Source: Aquarana catesbeiana (lineage: Eukaryota; Chordata; Amphibia; Anura; Ranidae). Taken from it: a DNA stretch of 64,000 nt. A program made the translations under genes and the position numbers. Numbering within the stretch: position 1 is the stretch's first letter; each line of letters opens with the position of its first letter. Positions 59,546 to 64,000 of this stretch are shown piece after piece. The stretch lies in contig NC_133324.1 of NCBI RefSeq assembly GCF_042186555.1, positions 74,142,189 to 74,206,188 of the forward strand. Direction: 5' to 3'. The notes under the pieces are model-generated. The model did not search any database. It was not told the origin of the DNA and saw only the letters and a program-made list of their open reading frames with translations.

Positions 59546-60789
59546 GTAAGTAATGAAACTGCAGTTGGCAGACATTCTCATCTGTACCACGACATGCCCA
59601 GCCTGCAATTAGCTCTGTGTCAACAAATTACTAGTAATTAGAATCCTGGAACTTAATCCATCGAAGATCCCAGCTGAGTATCAGATGCAACTTCCTTGAC
59701 TCATGAAAACTGGTGCACAGGAAAAATAAGGTGTTTGTGCGCATTCCAGCCTTGGCAGGTAAAAAAAACAAAAAAGGGCACTATTCACCACACCTTAAAT
59801 CCACCCAAGACCTACCTGTTTTTACAATATCCACCTCTGCTTTTGACAAACTTCCTTTGGGACTTCAAGTTTTGACAGTATCGCTACAATCTCCACCGAA
59901 AACCTGCCCCTGTTTGTTTTTCTTACCATACCCGGCCCTACTTTCGATAGACTGCTTTTGGGACGTCTATAACTACTATGTGGGCTGTGCTTTATTCATT
60001 ATTGCCTGCACTGCAAAATTGAAACAAGGGGTTGGATTGTACAGTGACCTCTTTAGCGTTTCTTCTGTGTGTTCTGGTTTACTTTCACAACCCAAAAACT
60101 GACAAACTATTAACTTTGAACTCATTTGCCCCTTGAGCTTGAACACTACTTGGCCATCCTGTATGAGCTGGTTGGACATTATATTATTTGATTCTTCAGG
60201 GTCAGTAATTGATGAAAATAGTTTGGTAAAACACTATGTAATATATAAATAGAAGATAAATAGGGTAATAGTTTTTTGTTCGGTGTGATGAAAGTAGGAA
60301 TCTATTGTGTATACTCAGAAAATATGGAGTTTCAAGCCACTTGGCAGTAGATTCTGTGGTTTCAGGGAATGATTTGATCTGCTTTGTGACTTCCCCACTA
60401 AAATATTTTATAGGATGTTTATAGCCGCTAATTTCTTAAATGTCAGGATTGATTTATTTTAGTGTATTTGCCTATTTATTTAGCGCAAATATATTCACTG
60501 TCAATTACAGACTACGTAGGACCACTCATATCAGTACTTGTCCTCTGAAGAAGCTCACAGACTAACAGGCCATATAGGAATGAGAGAATTTGAGAGTTTT
60601 AATTTCTGCAAAATGCCATTATATTGGTAAAAAAAATGCATTTGAATCAATAGAGAAATCAAAATTGTGGTGCCTTTGTTTTATTTTTTTTTTTTTTTAA
60701 AGTGCAGTGAATTTTAACATCTCCTGAAGGTAACAGAAGCTCTTTTCATCTATGCTGGAACTTTTCTTGTGCCAAAAAACAGCTCTGTA
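59546..60789. other. intronic sequence, unassigned
   Basis: Nothing recognised apart from a poly-T near 60683. Confidence 0.4.
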
Positions 60790-60792
60790 TAA

Positions 60793-61169
60793 GGCCCCTT
60801 TCACACAGGGCAGATCCACTGGACTGACTCCTCTAGCTTAGCGGGGGGTTGCTCCATTAAAACCCTGCTGAACAAACGGATGATAGGTCCATCTCTGCTC
60901 ACTGTGCAGGGACAGACCTGTCGGAGCCCCACTGTTCTCTATGGGCAGATCGGATGAAAATGGACAGCCTGTCCGTTTTCACCCGATCCGCTGGATGGAT
61001 GGCGAACGTATCGCCATCCATCTGTTTTAGGTGGATTTTGTCGGGTCGGATGGCAGGCGGGTGTCAGCGGACACATCTCCGCTGACATCTGCCTGCCCAT
61101 CGTATCCACTTGGATCCGCCTGAAAAACGGACAGGTGGATCCAAGTGGGCCGATCGCATGAAAGGGGCC
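60793..61169. mobile_element. Harbinger-type MITE with TAA duplication
   Basis: GGCCCCTTTCACACAGGGC at the left and GCATGAAAGGGGCC at the right. TAA at 60790-60792 and 61170-61172. The interior is palindromic (GGATCCGCCTG / GATCCACTGG words). Confidence 0.9.
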
Positions 61170-61688
61170 TAAGCCTCATCATTTTAATACTTTCTAGTGC
61201 ATGACAGTATACCTCCTTTTCTACAACTTTCTATACCATAGAATTACTTTATTATAGACATGTGAACTTCAAATGGGACAATCATGAACCCACTAAACTA
61301 AAACTTTACCATAGCAATCGTTACTTTCAGGCATGTAGCCTCTTCTTTTCAGCTCTCATTGCTGAAAATCAATCTTTTTGGCTTTTTGGGATTTGGCTTT
61401 TTTTTTTTTAATGGACAAATTTAATTTAATATGGAACATCTTGGATTTGCCGCTACATTAAAGGTAAAACAGAGCAGGGAGAATTGATGTTCCACAGTGT
61501 GCTTTATCCCATATTAAACGATCCTAATTAATTTAACTATAGTCAGATCAGGTAATAGATTATTTCTGATTGGTTGCTATGGGTTTTAGTCACACTGCCT
61601 TTTTTTATAAGCTCCAGTAATGTCTAAAAGAAAAGAATGTGGTCATAGCAACAATTCAGATTTGTTCTTTCGTTTTCTAATCCATACT

Positions 61689-62334
61689 TTGAAGTGACAC
61701 TAAACTCTGGTTTAAAAAAAAAAAAAAGAACTTTATATATTCTTAACTCAAAAAAGTCCCTTCTGTTGCTCTCAGCCACCACCAAATCTCCAAAAACTTT
61801 TTTTTTTTTGCTTCTGCTTTTATCCTACTTCCTGTTAGAGGGTGGCTATGTTCATTCCCTATGGTCCCACTGTAAGTAGGAATGTAGCCACCAATGCTTG
61901 CTTGCTCCTGAGGTAGACTAGGGACTATGGACTATGGGATGTGTAGTGTGGTAGAGCAGTGCACATGACCGCAATTAAGGTGCACTGCTGATTCACACAT
62001 GGAGCGTGACTCAGCCCCGCCCCTACTCTCTCCTCATTGGCTCACTGACTGTGATTGACAGTGGCGGGAGTCACTGGCTACCCCTGCTGTCTCAACCAAT
62101 GAGGAGAGAGAGAGACCAGAAAAAGCCAAGGCTCTCGTGCACATTGCTGGATCAAAATAGGGCTCAGGTATGTTTTAGGGGGGCTGGGGGCCTGCTGCAC
62201 TCAGTAGGATTTTTTTAACCTCCATGCATAGAATGCATGATGGTAAAAAATATTGAACCTTTGCAACCACTTTAAGTTGTGAATGTGTATAGATTATTTT
62301 TTGGGAATATGGATATAGTTTAGTGTCGCTTTAA
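61689..62334. mobile_element. TTAA-type MITE (GACACTAAACT termini)
   Basis: TTGAAGTGACACTAAACTC at the left; reverse complement of the right end TTAAAGCGACACTAAACTA. The left TTAA has become TTGA. It ends 164 bp before the candidate microexon. Confidence 0.75.
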
Positions 62335-62497
62335 ACACAGGATTTGGTTTCTAAATGGTTGCTGTGGGCATTGCCTTCCTTTCTATTAATGAAGGCCGTC
62401 AATCTCTGGGTTATTGTTCCATTGCTGAGCTGAATCACTCTTCTGACTTAGGGATAATATACTAACCACAGACACCACGTTTTTTTCTTCACTGCAG

Positions 62498-62521
62498 CAA
62501 GCAGCTTGGGAAAGGAGTAAG
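62498..62521 (+). CDS. nedd4l: candidate nedd4l microexon (24 nt, QAAWERSK)
   Basis: A TACTAAC branch-point consensus at 62460-62466, a T-rich tract and ACTGCAG lead into 24 nt reading QAAWERSK. This is followed by GTAACC as a donor. Both the preceding exon (ending SSLI) and the next (starting QREPSS) are phase 0 at this junction, so inclusion adds exactly eight residues with no stop. TGC just upstream fits the motif used by the neuronal splicing factor SRRM4. I do not recall this peptide from other NEDD4L proteins. The donor lacks G at +5, and chance occurrence is possible. Confidence 0.45.
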
Positions 62522-62724
62522 GTAACCATTATTATGAATCTCTCCCATTTGGTGATTTTTTTTTTTTTTTAATGTATTATTTATTTACTTAGTTTATTTT
62601 TTAATGTTAGGGGTTTGATGGTGTGACTTTTTATACTAACACAACTTGTGTCAATCTTGGATGTTGTCAATGATTTTGCTCAAGTTTTAAATGAACAATT
62701 CTTTCTTAAATTTTGTCTTTTCAG

Positions 62725-62799
62725 CAGCGGGAGCCCTCATCTAGATTACGGTCTTGCAGCGTGACTGACAGTGTCGCTGAACAGGCTCAATTACCTGTG
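62725..62799 (+). CDS. nedd4l: nedd4l exon with SGK1/AKT phosphosite
   Basis: This 75-nt phase 0-0 exon encodes QREPSSRLRSCSVTDSVAEQ and then AQLPV. RLRSCS matches the RxRxxS motif phosphorylated by SGK1, AKT and PKA (Ser342 in common human numbering). Phosphorylation there recruits 14-3-3 and blocks ENaC binding. The acceptor is a tandem CAGCAG, so the first Gln may be optional. The donor is GTAAAT. The following exon (the second phosphosite, then WW2) is beyond the window. Confidence 0.95.
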
Positions 62800-63226
62800 G
62801 TAAATTCCCTCTTCCCTCTTTCTTTTTTTTTTTTTTTTCGTTTGCCTCTTGACACGGCTGATCTTTTTCCTGTGGTATGATGGACAACACAAAGGCAGAA
62901 TCTTTTATTTATTTTTTTTTTTTTAAAGAGTATTATCAAAAATTTCATGGCGACTTTTTGTAAACAGGAAAAAGGCTATATCGTGTTCTTCCTTACTTTT
63001 TGGTGGTTTGCGTGTCTTTTCTAAGTTACTTATTGATTTAAGTGATCACTAACTTTTGGTTACCTTGTCAGTGATTACAGAAAACATGTCTGTTGTCTTT
63101 TTGGCTTTTGAAAGTTTTGTTTGGAATATGTATTGGGCAGCGCTATTACCCTCTTTTTGTTTTTGGTGGGTAGATTGCATCAACTAAATACTTTTACTTC
63201 TTACTGTTTTATAATAGCAAGTCTAA
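62800..63226. other. start of the next nedd4l intron
   Basis: T-rich; no exon or repeat recognised. Confidence 0.45.
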
Positions 63227-63561
63227 AGCTGGCCAGCCACTAGCAGATTTTCAAATAAATGTTTGTATGACATTCATATGGAAATTCTCAGTACATTTGA
63301 CAAATGGACAAGTGTTGTTAGGGAAGTAAATTTAGTTTTCTTTTTCACATTTGATTTGGTAGTGAATGGACTTCACCAAACAAAAACAACATCTAGTTTT
63401 AGAAATTTGTTCAAGATTAATTTTCCATCCAGCTCCTGCGAATTTTGTTATCACAGCAGTTGAAAGTTAACATTGAACTTGACCCCACTGACAGTCCACA
63501 AATCGAACCAACATTCCAAAAAAAAAAAATTGGACTAAATTCTACTAGTGTATGTCCAGCT
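63227..63561. mobile_element. Harbinger-type MITE (AGCTGGCCA termini)
   Basis: AGCTGGCCAGCCACTAGCAG at the left; reverse complement of the right end AGCTGGACATACACTAGTAG. TAA flanks both sides. Confidence 0.8.
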
Positions 63562-63732
63562 TAAGATTACTAACTGCTATACTAAAGACTGGTTATGCCC
63601 AAAAACATTTCAGTTGAGGATCAGCCAATCGCCGGGTGTTTTGTACCCATTAGGTTCATGTAAAAAAAAAAAAAAAAATCTGATTGCAGCAATTGGTAGC
63701 TTAGGCAAAATCAATCTAGTTAGTGTTTCCCT

Positions 63733-63897
63733 TTTCACCAAGTCACACTCTGATTCCATCCCTCATAAAACCCTATTGGCAAGCACAAACACACAAAGTG
63801 GTCTCCACCTGCAGACCACCCCACTCTGACACCTTTGTGTGTCTGTGCTGGCTAATAAAGTTTTATGAGTGACAGCATCAGAGTGCGACCTTGTGTT
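63733..63897. repeat. fold-back repeat, ~65-bp arms
   Basis: The left arm (AAGTCACACTCTGATTCCAT...) and right arm (...CATCAGAGTGCGACCTTGTG) are imperfect reverse complements with a ~30-base loop. Confidence 0.75.
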
Positions 63898-64000
63898 GAC
63901 TGAGTGAAAGTGGAACAGAGCATAGGTGGGCACCCTTAGGCCTGCACCTGTAATACACAGCATTATTGCTTAGGAGGGTTAAGAAGAGTTTTGGAGCCAA

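Larger units (their letters stand above)
34767..62799 (+). other. nedd4l: nedd4l gene, internal part (7 exons plus 1 candidate microexon)
   Basis: NEDD4L is a cytosolic and membrane-recruited HECT E3 ubiquitin ligase. It binds PY motifs of ENaC and other channels or transporters through WW domains and marks them for endocytosis and degradation. Seven exons with AG/GT borders join in phase to 762 coding bases. In order they give the end of a C2 domain, WW1, and a Ser/Thr-rich linker with the RLRSCS phosphosite. Linker wording such as RSRRHISEDLEP and NGEQFSSLI points to NEDD4L rather than its paralogue NEDD4. The start codon, first C2 exons, WW2-4 and HECT domain are not in view. Introns are 3-6.5 kb and repeat-filled. 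Confidence 0.95.

Noticed and set aside
60793..61169. Palindromic hairpin as a possible microRNA precursor
   Set aside because: Explained by Harbinger-type termini and a TAA target duplication.

Overview
This is vertebrate DNA, most likely from a frog of the ranid group. Seven well-formed coding exons on the + strand encode part of NEDD4L (NEDD4-2), a C2-WW-HECT E3 ubiquitin ligase. They sit in introns packed with interspersed repeats whose make-up (TTAA-flanked MITEs ending in CCACTT, Harbinger-type MITEs, hAT MITEs, Tc1 transposons, hammerhead-like fold-backs) looks amphibian. The species call is inference; the gene call is strong. A run of exactly 500 N at 9722-10221 is an assembly gap.

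1-34766: no exon of any gene recognised. This is probably upstream intron or 5' flank of nedd4l. It holds a decayed L1-type LINE (1.7-3.3 kb), a hAT MITE with a perfect 8-bp target duplication (3638-4231), a 434-bp Harbinger-type MITE (4291-4724), a ~31-bp minisatellite broken up by CR1/L2-like LINE tails (4.9-9.1 kb), inverted repeats, two degenerate hammerhead-ribozyme-like units (12.2 and 30.1 kb), a cluster of three unrelated minisatellites (15.7-19.8 kb), ~200-bp tandem units (20.6-22.4 kb), a dead Tc1 transposase (25.4-26.7 kb) and a 380-bp fold-back element with a 15-bp target duplication (27937-28316).

34767-62799: nedd4l exons at 34767-34817, 41231-41292, 45520-45622, 51069-51235, 55024-55153, 59372-59545 and 62725-62799. 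Reading phases join without conflict (254 codons). They cover the end of the C2 domain, the first WW domain, and the linker that carries the SGK1/AKT phosphorylation site for 14-3-3. A possible unannotated 24-nt in-frame microexon lies at 62498-62521, just before the phosphosite exon. Upstream C2 exons and downstream WW2-4/HECT exons are outside the window or unseen.

The introns show a clear history of nested transposition. TTAA-flanked elements sit inside other TTAA-flanked elements, a Tc1 MITE sits inside one of them, a Harbinger MITE sits inside a Tc1 copy, and a hAT sits inside a LINE. Several of these can be checked against empty sites elsewhere in the same window. I found no tRNA, rRNA, CRISPR or bacterial features.
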